A DNA stretch of 52,028 bases from Gemmatimonadota bacterium (GTDB lineage Bacteria; ARS69), in the NCBI GenBank assembly GCA_030747075.1, contig JASLLL010000017.1, positions 1 through 52,028 of the forward strand, written 5' to 3'. Every line of letters begins with the position of its first letter. The first letter of the stretch is position 1. This document shows positions 9,089 to 17,409 of the stretch, piece by piece. The notes under the pieces are model-generated. The model searched no databases. It was not told where the DNA came from and saw only the letters and a program-made list of their open reading frames with translations. A program made the position numbers and the translations under genes.

Positions 9089-9124
9089 CCCGGGTGCGGG
9101 GGGGAGACTCTTCCCGCGCCCGGG
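9089..9124 (+). terminator. Long GC hairpin after the superoxide dismutase gene
   Basis: Bases 9089-9100 pair with 9113-9124 over 12 positions, the only imperfection being one T-G wobble, with an 11-12-base loop. No T-run follows, so it is not a textbook intrinsic terminator. It may act as a 3' stabiliser, or it could be a leader structure for yqgE, whose ribosome site begins four bases later. Confidence 0.55.
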
Positions 9125-9144
9125 AACGGAAGGGGATTCCGCCT

Positions 9145-9714
9145 GTGAAGCCTGTCGAAAAGCCCGGACGCGGAGTTCTGCTGCTGGCAAGCCCCCGCCT
9201 TCAGGATCCGAACTTCTCGCGCACGGTGGTTCTCATCTGCGACCACGGTGCCTCCGGAACCTGGGGGCTGGTCTTGAATCGACGAACTCGCTTGACCTAC
9301 GGCGAACTCATCGACGACATCCCCTTCCCCGGCGCCTCCGCCGGACCCGTTCACTGGGGTGGCCCGTGCAGCGTGGGGAGCTTCCAACTGCTGCACCGCC
9401 TCCGTCGTCCCATGGAGCCGGACCTCACCATCGGCCGGAACATCCGCCTCGGTGTGGATCCGGAAGCGCTGCGGGAACTCCTGGGCGAAAGCCTGCTGCC
9501 GGGCGAAGCGCTCCGCGCGTTCGTCGGACACGCGGGCTGGGGCGAGGGCCAGTTGGATGCGGAAATGAAGACGGGCTCCTGGATACTGGCCCGGGCGTCG
9601 TCGTCGCTGGTGTTCGACACGGAACCCGCCGCGATGTGGGCCGAGGCGCTCCGGTCTCTCGGGAACCAGTACGCCGGTCTCGCTGATTTTCCCGCCGATG
9701 TCCGCTACAACTAG
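9145..9714 (+). CDS. yqgE: YqgE/AlgH family protein (UPF0301)
   Basis: This 189-residue protein has the family hallmarks: a start like GRGVLLLASPRLQDPNFSRTV, then GLVLNRRT, WGGPC and FVGHAGWGEGQLDAEM. The biochemical function of YqgE/AlgH is not established; it was linked to alginate regulation in Pseudomonas. The start is the GTG at 9145, ten bases after GGAAGGGG. An upstream in-frame start lies inside the hairpin and adds basic residues not seen in the family. It stands alone between the dismutase hairpin and the lysine-degradation promoter. Confidence 0.92.
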   Translation: MKPVEKPGRGVLLLASPRLQDPNFSRTVVLICDHGASGTWGLVLNRRTRLTYGELIDDIPFPGASAGPVHWGGPCSVGSFQLLHRLRRPMEPDLTIGRNIRLGVDPEALRELLGESLLPGEALRAFVGHAGWGEGQLDAEMKTGSWILARASSSLVFDTEPAAMWAEALRSLGNQYAGLADFPADVRYN

Positions 9715-9743
9715 AGACACTCCGCCACCCCGTCTGGTATCCT
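9714..9743 (+). promoter_or_regulatory. Possible promoter of the lysine-degradation/Mrp gene string
   Basis: GAGACA (9714-9719) and TATCCT (9738-9743) are 18 bases apart, about 55 bases before the ATG. The same TATCCT -10 form recurs upstream of yggX and rho, which raises my confidence slightly. Confidence 0.42.
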
Positions 9744-9798
9744 CCCTGCCCGCCGGTCGACCCCGGCCTGGATCTGTCCCGGAAGGAGCGTCCGGCTC

Positions 9799-11145
9799 AT
9801 GACCGTCATCGGCATCCGAAGCGAGAAGGGCAAGGCGGGAGAGCGCCGCGTCCCCCTCATTCCACAGGATGTGGCCGCTCTCATTCGCGACCACAATCTG
9901 CGGTTTGTGGTGGAGAGTTCCGACACGCGAATCCACCCGGACGGGGAGTATGCCCACGCGGGCGCGGAGATCGCCGAAGATCTCTCCTCATGCGACATCA
10001 TCGTGGGCGTCAAGGAAGTCCCGGCGGAACGGTTGCTCCCGAAGCGCACCTATGTCTTCTTCTCGCACACGATCAAGGGCCAGCCTTACAACATGCCGCT
10101 CCTGCGTCGAGTACTCGACACAGGCTGCAACCTTCTCGATTACGAACTGATGACCGACGAAGACGGGCGGCGCACGATCGCTTTCGGACGGCACGCGGGG
10201 CTGGCCGGAGCGGTGGAGACACTGTGGGCTCTCGGTCAGCGACTGGAGTGGGAGGGCATCAAGACCCCTTTGGCCAGAGTCCGTCGCCCCGCGGAGTACG
10301 GAGGGCTGGAGGCGGCGCGTGAGGCCATCGCTTTGGTCGGTGAGGAAATCTGGTCGGATGGGTTTCCCGCCGCCGCCACGCCTGTGGTGATCGGCGTCGC
10401 CGGGTACGGTCTGGTGTCGAGCGGCGCACAGGAGATCCTCGACCTGCTTCCCGTGACGGAGACCACGGCGGAAGAACTCCCGGACGCCGTGAAGGACACG
10501 AATCCGAACTCCCTCGTGAAGGTGGTCTTCCGGGAAGAGGATCTCGTGGTTCGAAGGACGGGCGGGGAACCCTTCGACCTTCAGGAATACTATCGTCACC
10601 CGGACCGCTACCGATCCCGATTCGAAGACCACGCCGTTCACCTGACGGCTCTCATCAACTGCATCTACTGGGATGCCCGTTACCCGCGGCTGGTAACGCT
10701 CGACTTCCTGCGTCGCGCCTGGGCAGACGGAGCGCGACCGAATCTCCGTGTGATGGGAGACATCAGCTGCGACATCGACGGCTCCGTCGAGTGCACGGTC
10801 CGCGCGACGGACCCCGCGAATCCCGTGTATGTATACGATCCCGCCACCCACACCACCACAGACGGCCTGGAAGGGAACGGACCCGTGGTTCTGGCGGTGG
10901 ACATTCTCCCTGCCGAGATCCCCGCGGATTCGTCGCGACACTTCAGTTCGCTGCTCGCACCACTCATTCCGGGACTGGCGGGCGCCGACGCAGAGCAGGG
11001 GCCGGATGCTCCCGGTCTCCCCGGAGAACTGCGAAGAGCTTTCATCGCCTCCCGGGGGAGGCTCGTTCCACCATGGGACGAGCGCCTTCGAGAGGCTCTC
11101 GAACTCCACGGATCAGGCGCCGCGGGCGCGACGGAGGAATCGTGA
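9799..11145 (+). CDS. Lysine-ketoglutarate reductase (saccharopine dehydrogenase, lysine-forming type)
   Basis: This 448-residue enzyme joins lysine and 2-oxoglutarate into saccharopine using NADPH, the first step of the saccharopine route of lysine breakdown. It resembles the N-terminal half of the bifunctional eukaryotic enzyme AASS: the AlaDH/PNT-like start IGIRSEKGKAGERRVPL, the signature FFSHTIKGQPYNMPLL, and the downstream LLDYELM and IAFGRHAGLAG segments. The ATG at 9799 has GGAAGGAG ten bases upstream. Its last codon overlaps the GTG of the saccharopine dehydrogenase gene (GTGA), so the two halves of the eukaryotic fusion are here separate but translationally coupled. Direction (breakdown rather than synthesis) is inferred from the pairing with the AASS-like dehydrogenase. 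Confidence 0.88.
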   Translation: MTVIGIRSEKGKAGERRVPLIPQDVAALIRDHNLRFVVESSDTRIHPDGEYAHAGAEIAEDLSSCDIIVGVKEVPAERLLPKRTYVFFSHTIKGQPYNMPLLRRVLDTGCNLLDYELMTDEDGRRTIAFGRHAGLAGAVETLWALGQRLEWEGIKTPLARVRRPAEYGGLEAAREAIALVGEEIWSDGFPAAATPVVIGVAGYGLVSSGAQEILDLLPVTETTAEELPDAVKDTNPNSLVKVVFREEDLVVRRTGGEPFDLQEYYRHPDRYRSRFEDHAVHLTALINCIYWDARYPRLVTLDFLRRAWADGARPNLRVMGDISCDIDGSVECTVRATDPANPVYVYDPATHTTTDGLEGNGPVVLAVDILPAEIPADSSRHFSSLLAPLIPGLAGADAEQGPDAPGLPGELRRAFIASRGRLVPPWDERLREALELHGSGAAGATEES

Positions 11146-12470
11146 GTCGGGTCGTTATCTTCGGGTCGGGACGGGTCGCCCGACCGGCTGTTCGCCTCCT
11201 TCTGGAAAGAGGGCAGGATGTCACCATCGCCACTGACCAGCCCGAAGCCGGCGCGCTCCTTGTGGGCGGGCACCCGAACGGGCGCGTGCTAGCGATCGAT
11301 GCGCGGCAGGAGGATGAGGTCCTCCCCGCCGTCCGGGACTCCGACATCGCCGTGAGCCTTCTGCCCGTGTCGCTGCACGAACGCATCGCGGAGGCATGCG
11401 TCTCCGAGAGGCGGCCGTTTGTGACCACCTCCTATGTCAGCCCGCAGATGGGCGGCCTCGACGACGCCGCCCGCCAGCACGGCGTTCTTCTGCTCAACGA
11501 ATGCGGAGCGGACCCGGGAATCGATCACATGGTCGCCATGGAGATGATCGACCGGATTCATGAAGCCGGAGGGCGCGTCACCGGATTCTGGTCCGTATGC
11601 GGGGGGATTCCCTCGCCGGAGTCCAACACCAACCCCATGGGCTACAAACTCTCGTGGAGTCCACGGGGGGTGGTGATGGCGGGGATGCGTCGCGCCCGCT
11701 ACATGGAAGACGGCCACATGATCCATGTGGAGCCGTACCACGCCTACGATGTCCCCCGTACCATCGCCGTCGGGGATGTGGGCGTTCTGGAGCACTATCC
11801 CAACGGCGACTCCATGAAGTACCTGGGCACTTACGGGCTGTCCGATCTCAACAACATGTACCGCGGGTCATTCCGGTGGCCCGGCTGGTGCGAAACCTGG
11901 CGGGCGATGTCACGAATCGGCCTCCTGGACAACGCGCCCGACACGGCGCTGGCGAAGCTCTCCTTTGCGGAAGCTCTCCGGCGCGCGACCGGAGCCCGTG
12001 ACGGAGTCGGCCCCGGACAGGCCGCTGCCGAAGCCCTGTCGCTCCCGCCGGATCACGAGATCCTCCAGCGCTTCGAGTGGCTGGGGCTGTTCTCCGAAGA
12101 CCGCATTCCCGAATGGGTCGAGTCCGGCGTGGACCTCCTGACCGTCCGCATGGAGAAGACCATGCACTACGCCGAAGACGAAACGGACATGCTCGTGCTG
12201 CACCACGCCATTGACTTCGTCGATGCGGACGGGCGGGAAGGGCGCGGCACCGCCACCCTCCACGAGACGGGAATCCCCGGAGGAGACTCGGCCATGGCCC
12301 GAACCGTCGCACTGCCCGCGGGCTTCGCGGTGCTTCGCATTCTGGACGGGACGATCCACGCCACGGGCGTGCGCGTGCCGGTGGAGAAGTCCATCTACGC
12401 CCCGCTCCTCGAGGACCTCACCACTTCGGGGATTGTCGCGAAGCAGGAGTGGACGGGAGACGCCTCATGA
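11142..12470 (+). CDS. Saccharopine dehydrogenase (glutamate-forming, AASS C-terminal type)
   Basis: This 442-residue enzyme oxidises saccharopine to glutamate and aminoadipate semialdehyde with NAD(P). The nucleotide-binding start VVIFGSGRVARPA is at residues 4-16. The saccharopine-site signature LLNECGADPGIDHM is present, followed by CGGIPSPE and YKLSWSPRG, all as in the C-terminal domain of eukaryotic AASS. The start is the GTG at 11142 with GGAGG four bases before it, overlapping the reductase stop. Its own stop overlaps the ATG of the first mrp gene, tying Fe-S genes into the same transcript. An aminoadipate semialdehyde dehydrogenase, the next step, is not in this window. Confidence 0.9.
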   Translation: MSRVVIFGSGRVARPAVRLLLERGQDVTIATDQPEAGALLVGGHPNGRVLAIDARQEDEVLPAVRDSDIAVSLLPVSLHERIAEACVSERRPFVTTSYVSPQMGGLDDAARQHGVLLLNECGADPGIDHMVAMEMIDRIHEAGGRVTGFWSVCGGIPSPESNTNPMGYKLSWSPRGVVMAGMRRARYMEDGHMIHVEPYHAYDVPRTIAVGDVGVLEHYPNGDSMKYLGTYGLSDLNNMYRGSFRWPGWCETWRAMSRIGLLDNAPDTALAKLSFAEALRRATGARDGVGPGQAAAEALSLPPDHEILQRFEWLGLFSEDRIPEWVESGVDLLTVRMEKTMHYAEDETDMLVLHHAIDFVDADGREGRGTATLHETGIPGGDSAMARTVALPAGFAVLRILDGTIHATGVRVPVEKSIYAPLLEDLTTSGIVAKQEWTGDAS

Positions 12471-13522
12471 CCCACGCCTCTGCCGAGGACATCCTGACCG
12501 CGCTGGGCGGGCTTCTCCTGGAGAGAATCCCGGGGAACCCCGTTCGCAACGAGATCATTCGCAATGTGGAGAGCGGGCCGGACGGAGTTGAGCTGGAACT
12601 GAACATGCCGTCACCCGAGCACCCGCGCCTCGCGGAGGCCGAAGCCGCCATCCGGCGTGCGATCGCGGAAGTTCCCGGTGCGGGAAAGGTCCGTATCCGA
12701 TCCGGCTGGAGCGTTCGCACGCCGGAGCCGGGGACCGCGCCTCCGCTCCCCGGCGTGAAGACGGTGCTTGCGGTCGCAAGCGGCAAGGGCGGCGTCGGGA
12801 AATCCACGGTCAGCGCGTACCTTGCGGTCGCGCTCTCACGCATGGGGCTTCGCGTCGGCCTTCTGGACGCCGACATTCACGGCCCGTCCGCGGCGCTCGC
12901 GCTGGGTGATCCGGGAGCCCCCGGCATCCATGAGGGCCAGAAGCTCTCCCCCGCACGAATCCAGGGCGTGGACTTTCTCTCCATGAGCCACCTCATCCCG
13001 GAGGATCAGGCGGTCGTCTGGCGAGGCCCCATGCTGCATCAGATGGTGTTGCAGTTCGCGAGTGCCGCCTGGGAGGACCTGGACATCCTCGTGCTGGACC
13101 TTCCGCCGGGAACCGGAGATGTCCAGCTCACGGTGACGCAGTCTCTTCCGGTGACCGGAGCGCTCGTCGTGACGACACCGCAGGAGATCGCGCTCATCGA
13201 CGCGCGTCGTGGCCTGCGCATGTTCCAGGACGCGAAGATCCCCGTCGTGGGACTCGTGGAGAACATGGCCCACTGGGAATGCTCCTGCGGGAAGCGGCAC
13301 ACCGTCTTCGGAGAGGGCGGCGGAGAGCGACTGTCGCAAGAGGCGGATGTTCCCCTGCTCACCGGCATCCCGCTGGACCCGGCCGCGTACCAGAGTCCGT
13401 CCGGCCCGCCGGAGGGCGGCACGCCCGGAGCCGCGGTATTTCATGCGCTGGCGGTGCAGGTCGCCACCGCGCTCGGAGGCCTCGCCATGAAACGCAACCC
13501 GTTCCGCGTCCTCAGCGCCTAG
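12467..13522 (+). CDS. mrp: Mrp/ApbC-type Fe-S carrier ATPase with N-terminal MIP18 domain
   Basis: The 351-residue protein has an N-terminal MIP18/DUF59 domain (about 5-90) and a MinD-like ATPase domain with a deviant Walker A, SGKGGVGKST, at residues 105-114. The family's DADIHGPSAA, VWRGPM and LDLPPGTGDVQL motifs follow. Mrp/ApbC proteins hold and pass Fe-S clusters to target enzymes. The usual bridging CxxC is altered here to Cys272-Ser-Cys274 (ECSCGKRH), one residue shorter. The ATG overlaps the stop of saccharopine dehydrogenase (ATGA). A second, different Mrp follows after nine bases, suggesting that the two may form a heterodimer (inference). Confidence 0.93.
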   Translation: MTHASAEDILTALGGLLLERIPGNPVRNEIIRNVESGPDGVELELNMPSPEHPRLAEAEAAIRRAIAEVPGAGKVRIRSGWSVRTPEPGTAPPLPGVKTVLAVASGKGGVGKSTVSAYLAVALSRMGLRVGLLDADIHGPSAALALGDPGAPGIHEGQKLSPARIQGVDFLSMSHLIPEDQAVVWRGPMLHQMVLQFASAAWEDLDILVLDLPPGTGDVQLTVTQSLPVTGALVVTTPQEIALIDARRGLRMFQDAKIPVVGLVENMAHWECSCGKRHTVFGEGGGERLSQEADVPLLTGIPLDPAAYQSPSGPPEGGTPGAAVFHALAVQVATALGGLAMKRNPFRVLSA

Positions 13523-13531
13523 GAGGCCGCC

Positions 13532-14725
13532 ATGTCTTCGCCCGCACCCGCGGTACTCACCGGCATCCACGATGTTCTGGCGGTCCACAGCGCCAAGGGA
13601 GGCGTCGGCAAGTCCACGGTCGCCGTCAACCTCGCGGTGAGCGCAGCTCGCCTCGGCCTGAAGGTCGGCCTTCTGGACGCCGACATCCACGGCCCCTCTG
13701 CGGCCACCATGTTCGGCTCGGGCGAGCGCCCGGAGATCTCCTCCGACGGGCTGCACGCCGTCCCGATCACACGGCACGGCGTTCGCTATCTCTCTGTCGC
13801 GAATGTCGCCCCTCCCGGTGCGCCCGTCATCTGGCGGGGCCCGATGGTCTCCTCCGCGCTGCGCCAGTTGCTGACCGAAGTGGAGTGGGGCGAACTGGAC
13901 CTTCTGGTTCTCGACCTGCCTCCGGGAACCGGCGACGCGATCCTCGCGATTTCGCAGGAGGTCGCGCTCTCCGGCGCCGTCCTCGTGACGACCCCGCAGG
14001 ACATGAGCGTCGCGGACACCCGCCGCGGGATCGGCGCGTTTCGCGTGCTCCGGGTTCCGATCCTCGGGCTGGTGGAGAACATGTCCGCTTTCGCGTGCCC
14101 GGACTGCGGGGAGTCGGCGGACCTCTTCGGAGCGGGCGGCGGAGAACGCGCTGCGAGAGAACTGGAGCTGCCCTTCCTCGGCCGCATTCCCGTCGACCCG
14201 GCGGTCACGGCATCCGGCGACGACGGCGTCCCGCTGGCCGCGGCAGACCCGGAGAGTCCGGTCAGCGTGGCCATGGACACCATCACGCGCACGGTCGTGG
14301 CGGAGATGGCGCGCATCCGCGACGATGCGCCCGGCGAGTTCCGAGTGGACTGGACCGATCTCGGCGACAGGCAGGTCCCCGACCCGCCCGACGCACCGGA
14401 CGCGCCGGGCGCTCAGGCGGACCCGGCCACGCCTTCCCGCGTCTGGCAGGCGGCGGACGATCTTCTGGGAATCCAGTGGGCCGACGGTGAGAAGACCTTC
14501 CACCGCGCCTACGATTTGCGGATGGCCTGCCCTTGCGCCGAGTGCGTGGAAGAGTGGACCCGTGAAAAACTCCCGAGTCTGGACCGCGTCCCGAGAAGTG
14601 TTCGTCCGGTCGTCCTTCGCTCGCTGGGTCGCTACGCGCTCCAGCCGTCCTGGACCGACGGACATTCCACCGGGATTCACTCGTTTGCGGATCTCCGTCG
14701 GACTGGAAGCGACAAGCCGGAGTGA
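13532..14725 (+). CDS. Second Mrp-type ATPase with C-terminal DUF971 domain
   Basis: This 397-residue paralog starts directly with the MinD-like ATPase (SAKGGVGKST at 20-29, DADIHGPSAA, IWRGPMVSSAL, LDLPPGTGDAIL) and lacks the MIP18 domain. It keeps the canonical Cys189-Pro-Asp-Cys192 pair that binds the bridging cluster. A Pro/Asp/Ala-rich linker (about 285-305) leads to a DUF971 domain (about 310-392) with LLGIQWADGEKTFHRAYDLR and CPCAECVEEW. DUF971 is often encoded beside or fused to Mrp, and its role is unsettled. GGAGG precedes the ATG by six bases. The neighbours mrp and yggX point to Fe-S assembly or repair. Confidence 0.92.
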   Translation: MSSPAPAVLTGIHDVLAVHSAKGGVGKSTVAVNLAVSAARLGLKVGLLDADIHGPSAATMFGSGERPEISSDGLHAVPITRHGVRYLSVANVAPPGAPVIWRGPMVSSALRQLLTEVEWGELDLLVLDLPPGTGDAILAISQEVALSGAVLVTTPQDMSVADTRRGIGAFRVLRVPILGLVENMSAFACPDCGESADLFGAGGGERAARELELPFLGRIPVDPAVTASGDDGVPLAAADPESPVSVAMDTITRTVVAEMARIRDDAPGEFRVDWTDLGDRQVPDPPDAPDAPGAQADPATPSRVWQAADDLLGIQWADGEKTFHRAYDLRMACPCAECVEEWTREKLPSLDRVPRSVRPVVLRSLGRYALQPSWTDGHSTGIHSFADLRRTGSDKPE

Positions 14726-14750
14726 CCTGTCCTCAATGCGCGGACTTCCC

Positions 14751-14780
14751 GCGACACAGCCCACCGGGTCGGGTTATCCT
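14751..14780 (+). promoter_or_regulatory. Possible promoter of yggX
   Basis: GCGACA (14751-14756) and TATCCT (14775-14780) stand 18 bases apart, 40 bases before the yggX ATG. The geometry matches the candidate upstream of the lysine genes. Confidence 0.42.
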
Positions 14781-14819
14781 TCCGGGCGAACGCCGACCTT
14801 CACCGATGGAGAACCGCCC

Positions 14820-15089
14820 ATGACCCGCATGATCCGGTGCGCAAAGCTCGGCCGGGAGGCCGAGGGCCTCGAGCATCCTCCGGTCCCCGGAGAACTCGGA
14901 ACGCGCATCTTCGAAGAGATCTCCCAGGACGCCTGGGAAGAGTGGACCCGTCACCAGACGATGATCATCAATGAATACCGTCTGAATCTCGCCACGGACG
15001 CGCATCAGAAGATCCTCCTGAGAGAGATGGAGGCCTTCTTCTTCGGCGCCGGGGCGAACACTCCGCCGGACTTCGTCAAGCCGGAGTAG
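14820..15089 (+). CDS. yggX: YggX-type iron-trafficking / Fe-S protection protein
   Basis: This 89-residue protein matches YggX over its whole length: MIRCAKLGREAEGL with the single conserved Cys7, then PGELGTRIFEEIS, AWEEWTRHQTMIINE and the final LLREMEAFFFG. In enteric bacteria YggX protects Fe-S enzymes from oxidative damage and is proposed to traffic ferrous iron. The ATG has GGAG about nine bases upstream. It follows two mrp genes and may also have its own promoter. Length is normal for the family. Confidence 0.93.
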   Translation: MTRMIRCAKLGREAEGLEHPPVPGELGTRIFEEISQDAWEEWTRHQTMIINEYRLNLATDAHQKILLREMEAFFFGAGANTPPDFVKPE

Positions 15090-15097
15090 ACAGCAAA

Positions 15098-15126
15098 GCG
15101 GGGGCGGACGCCCGGTCCCCCCCCGC
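15098..15126. terminator. Bidirectional hairpin between convergent yggX and the DUF4920 gene
   Basis: Bases 15098-15109 pair with 15115-15126 at 11 of 12 positions (one C-C mismatch) around a five-base loop. It lies 9 bases after the yggX stop and 24 bases after the DUF4920 stop on the other strand. Only a short T-run (TTT) follows on the minus strand, so termination on the plus strand may need Rho. Confidence 0.7.
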
Positions 15127-15149
15127 CTGCTCTCATCAAGACACCCGGA

Positions 15150-15662
15150 CTAGGACTTCGCGGATTCCTCCGCTCCCGGGAGAATGACGCATGCCGTCGC
15201 GTTGATCTCGAACGCCTTGCCCGCGATCTCCTCCGCCGTCATGCCGCCGCTCTCCTCCGCGATGTGCTCCGCATCCTCTTCAGAGATCTCCTTCGGATAG
15301 ATCGATCCCTCCAGAAGCACGCGCTTCCCCGCAATGTCCTTCGGGAAAGCGAACTCCCCGCCACAGCCTTCGCCCCAGCGAACCCAGACGATCTCGCCTT
15401 CGCCCTCGCGAACAGTCATCCAGCAGCCCATGGACTGGCAGACGGACTCCGCGGTGGCAGCGACGAGGATCGTCTGTTCGAAGTAGGTTTCCGGCGCGCT
15501 CTGGACCGTCGCCAGCGTCACGGGCTCAGTTCGCGTGAGTTCCTGGCCGATCACCACGGCCCCTTCAGGAACCGCGGACTTCGGCGAAGGGGCCTCTCCC
15601 CCGCCCCCGCAACCCACGAGCAGCGGAATCAGAAACAGCAAAGCCAGGGTTTTCAGATGCAC
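15150..15662 (-). CDS. DUF4920-type lipoprotein
   Basis: This 170-residue protein has a lipoprotein signal ending in LLVGC (Cys18), then a Gly-rich spacer and a small beta-rich domain. That domain contains ESVCQSMGCWMTV, VWVRWGEGCGGEFAFP and KRVLLEGSIYP, the pattern of DUF4920 proteins, whose function is not established. The paired cysteines suggest a redox or metal role (inference). The GTG at 15662 has GGAGG six bases upstream. It starts 20 bases after the stop of pckA on the same strand and may share its transcript. It ends near the bidirectional hairpin. Confidence 0.82.
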   Translation of the reverse strand: MHLKTLALLFLIPLLVGCGGGGEAPSPKSAVPEGAVVIGQELTRTEPVTLATVQSAPETYFEQTILVAATAESVCQSMGCWMTVREGEGEIVWVRWGEGCGGEFAFPKDIAGKRVLLEGSIYPKEISEEDAEHIAEESGGMTAEEIAGKAFEINATACVILPGAEESAKS

Positions 15663-15682
15663 GGATTTCCTCCTTGTCCGGA

Positions 15683-17257
15683 TCAGGTCCGGGGTATGGC
15701 GGCGATCACCTCGGGTGTCGCCTCCGAACGGTACTTCTCGAAGTTCTTCACGAAGAGCTGCGCGAGGTGCGCGGCCTTGGCATCAAAGGCGTCCTTGTCC
15801 GCCCAGGTATTCCGCGGAGTCAGCACTTCGGAAGGAACCCCGGGACAGGATGCCGGGACTTCGAAGTGGAACACCGGGTCTTTCGTGTACTCCACGCCGT
15901 CCAGATCTCCGCTCAAGGCGGCGGTGATGAGCGCCCGTGTGTGAGCAATGGACATCCGTGCCCCTACGCCGTACGGGCCGCCCGACCACCCCGTGTTCAC
16001 GAGGTACACATGAGCGCCGTACTCCTCCATCCGCTCGCCCAGCATCCGGGCGTAGCGGGTGGGATGCAGCGGAAGGAAAGGGGCTCCGAAGCACGCGCTG
16101 AATGTGGCCGTCGGCTCCGTAATGCCCGCCTCCGTACCCGCCACCTTCGCCGTGTACCCGGAGATGAAGTGGAACATGGCCTCCCCGGGTGTGAGCCGGG
16201 CAATGGGAGGCAGCACGCCAAACGCATCCGCCGTGAGGAACATGATGTTCCGCGGATGCCCGCCGACCCCGGGGATCACGCAGTTGTCGATGTACTCCAC
16301 CGGGTAAGTGGCGCGCGTGTTCTCCGTCTTGGTGTCGTCATCGTAGTCGATGACGCGAGGCCCATCCGAAGTGATCACATTCTCCACGATGGAACCGAAC
16401 CGGATGGCATCGTAGATCTGCGGCTCGGCTTCCCGGGACAGGCGAATGACCTTCGCGTAGCAGCCGCCCTCGAAGTTGAAGACGCCGCGATCACTCCAGC
16501 CGTGTTCATCGTCTCCGATGAGCCGACGGGCGGGATCTGCGGAGAGGGTGGTCTTGCCCGTGCCGGACAGCCCGAAGAAGAGCGCGGTGTCGCCGTCCTC
16601 TCCAATGTTCGACGAGCAGTGCATCGGGAGGACATTCCGCCCCGGGAGCAGGTAGTTCATCACGGAGAAGATGGACTTCTTGATCTCTCCGCCGTAGTGC
16701 GTCCCGCCAATCAGAACGGTCCGCCGTTCCAGGGAGACCACGACGAAGACATGGGAGTTCGTGCCGTCCGTCCTGGGATCCGCGCTGACTTCACACGCAT
16801 TGATGACGGTGAACTCCGGCGTGTGGGATTCCAGTTCCTCCGGCGTCGGGCGAACGAACAGCGTGCGCCCGAAGAGCGCGTGCCAGGCCTTCTCGCAGAT
16901 GATACGCACGGGCATTCGGTATTCCGGGTCCGCACCCGCAAAACCGTCGAAGACGAAGTGGTCTCGGTCCGCCATGTGCGGTTTGACCTTGGCGTAGAGC
17001 CGTTCAAAGACGGCTTCGTCCACGGCGACATTGATGTCCCCCCACCAGATCTCGTCGTGAACGGAAGGTTCATCCACGATGAAGCGGTCGTTCGGGGAGC
17101 GGCCGGTTCGTTCGCCCGTCTCGACGACGAGAGCCCCGTTGGCCGAGAGATAGCCCTCGGCGCGTGCAAGCGCCAGCTCCACGAGAGCCGGTGTCGACAG
17201 GTTCTGGTGGATCTTTCCGCTGGTGGGCAGCTCCAGCGGAGCAGTTTGAGTGGCCAT
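15683..17257 (-). CDS. pckA: Phosphoenolpyruvate carboxykinase (ATP)
   Basis: This 524-residue cytosolic enzyme converts oxaloacetate and ATP to PEP, CO2 and ADP, the first committed step of gluconeogenesis from amino acids or TCA intermediates. The kinase-1a P-loop [11 protein letters not shown] is at residues 229-239. The substrate stretch [13 protein letters not shown] (about 47-59) and the metal site region [10 protein letters not shown] are intact. Length fits the ATP-dependent class. The ATG at 17257 has GAGAGGA ten bases upstream. It lies downstream of glycogen phosphorylase on the same strand with a 152-base gap. An ATP rather than GTP enzyme is clear from the P-loop context. Confidence 0.97.
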   Translation of the reverse strand: MATQTAPLELPTSGKIHQNLSTPALVELALARAEGYLSANGALVVETGERTGRSPNDRFIVDEPSVHDEIWWGDINVAVDEAVFERLYAKVKPHMADRDHFVFDGFAGADPEYRMPVRIICEKAWHALFGRTLFVRPTPEELESHTPEFTVINACEVSADPRTDGTNSHVFVVVSLERRTVLIGGTHYGGEIKKSIFSVMNYLLPGRNVLPMHCSSNIGEDGDTALFFGLSGTGKTTLSADPARRLIGDDEHGWSDRGVFNFEGGCYAKVIRLSREAEPQIYDAIRFGSIVENVITSDGPRVIDYDDDTKTENTRATYPVEYIDNCVIPGVGGHPRNIMFLTADAFGVLPPIARLTPGEAMFHFISGYTAKVAGTEAGITEPTATFSACFGAPFLPLHPTRYARMLGERMEEYGAHVYLVNTGWSGGPYGVGARMSIAHTRALITAALSGDLDGVEYTKDPVFHFEVPASCPGVPSEVLTPRNTWADKDAFDAKAAHLAQLFVKNFEKYRSEATPEVIAAIPRT

Positions 17258-17409
17258 GATTCTTCGATCCTCTCTGTATCCGCCGGGGGGAAGGCCCCAC
17301 GCCCGATCAGTCCGGCGCGGCAAGCCCGGTTCCCGGTGCTGCAGCAAAGGTATTCAGGAGGCCCTGCGGAGGGTAGCGCAATCCGCGGAGCAGCGTGAGT
17401 CCGTTCTTG

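Noticed and set aside
12836-14764. Long minus-strand open frame opposite the two mrp genes
   Set aside because: Composition is typical of an antisense shadow, and the plus strand has intact P-loops and family motifs in both genes.
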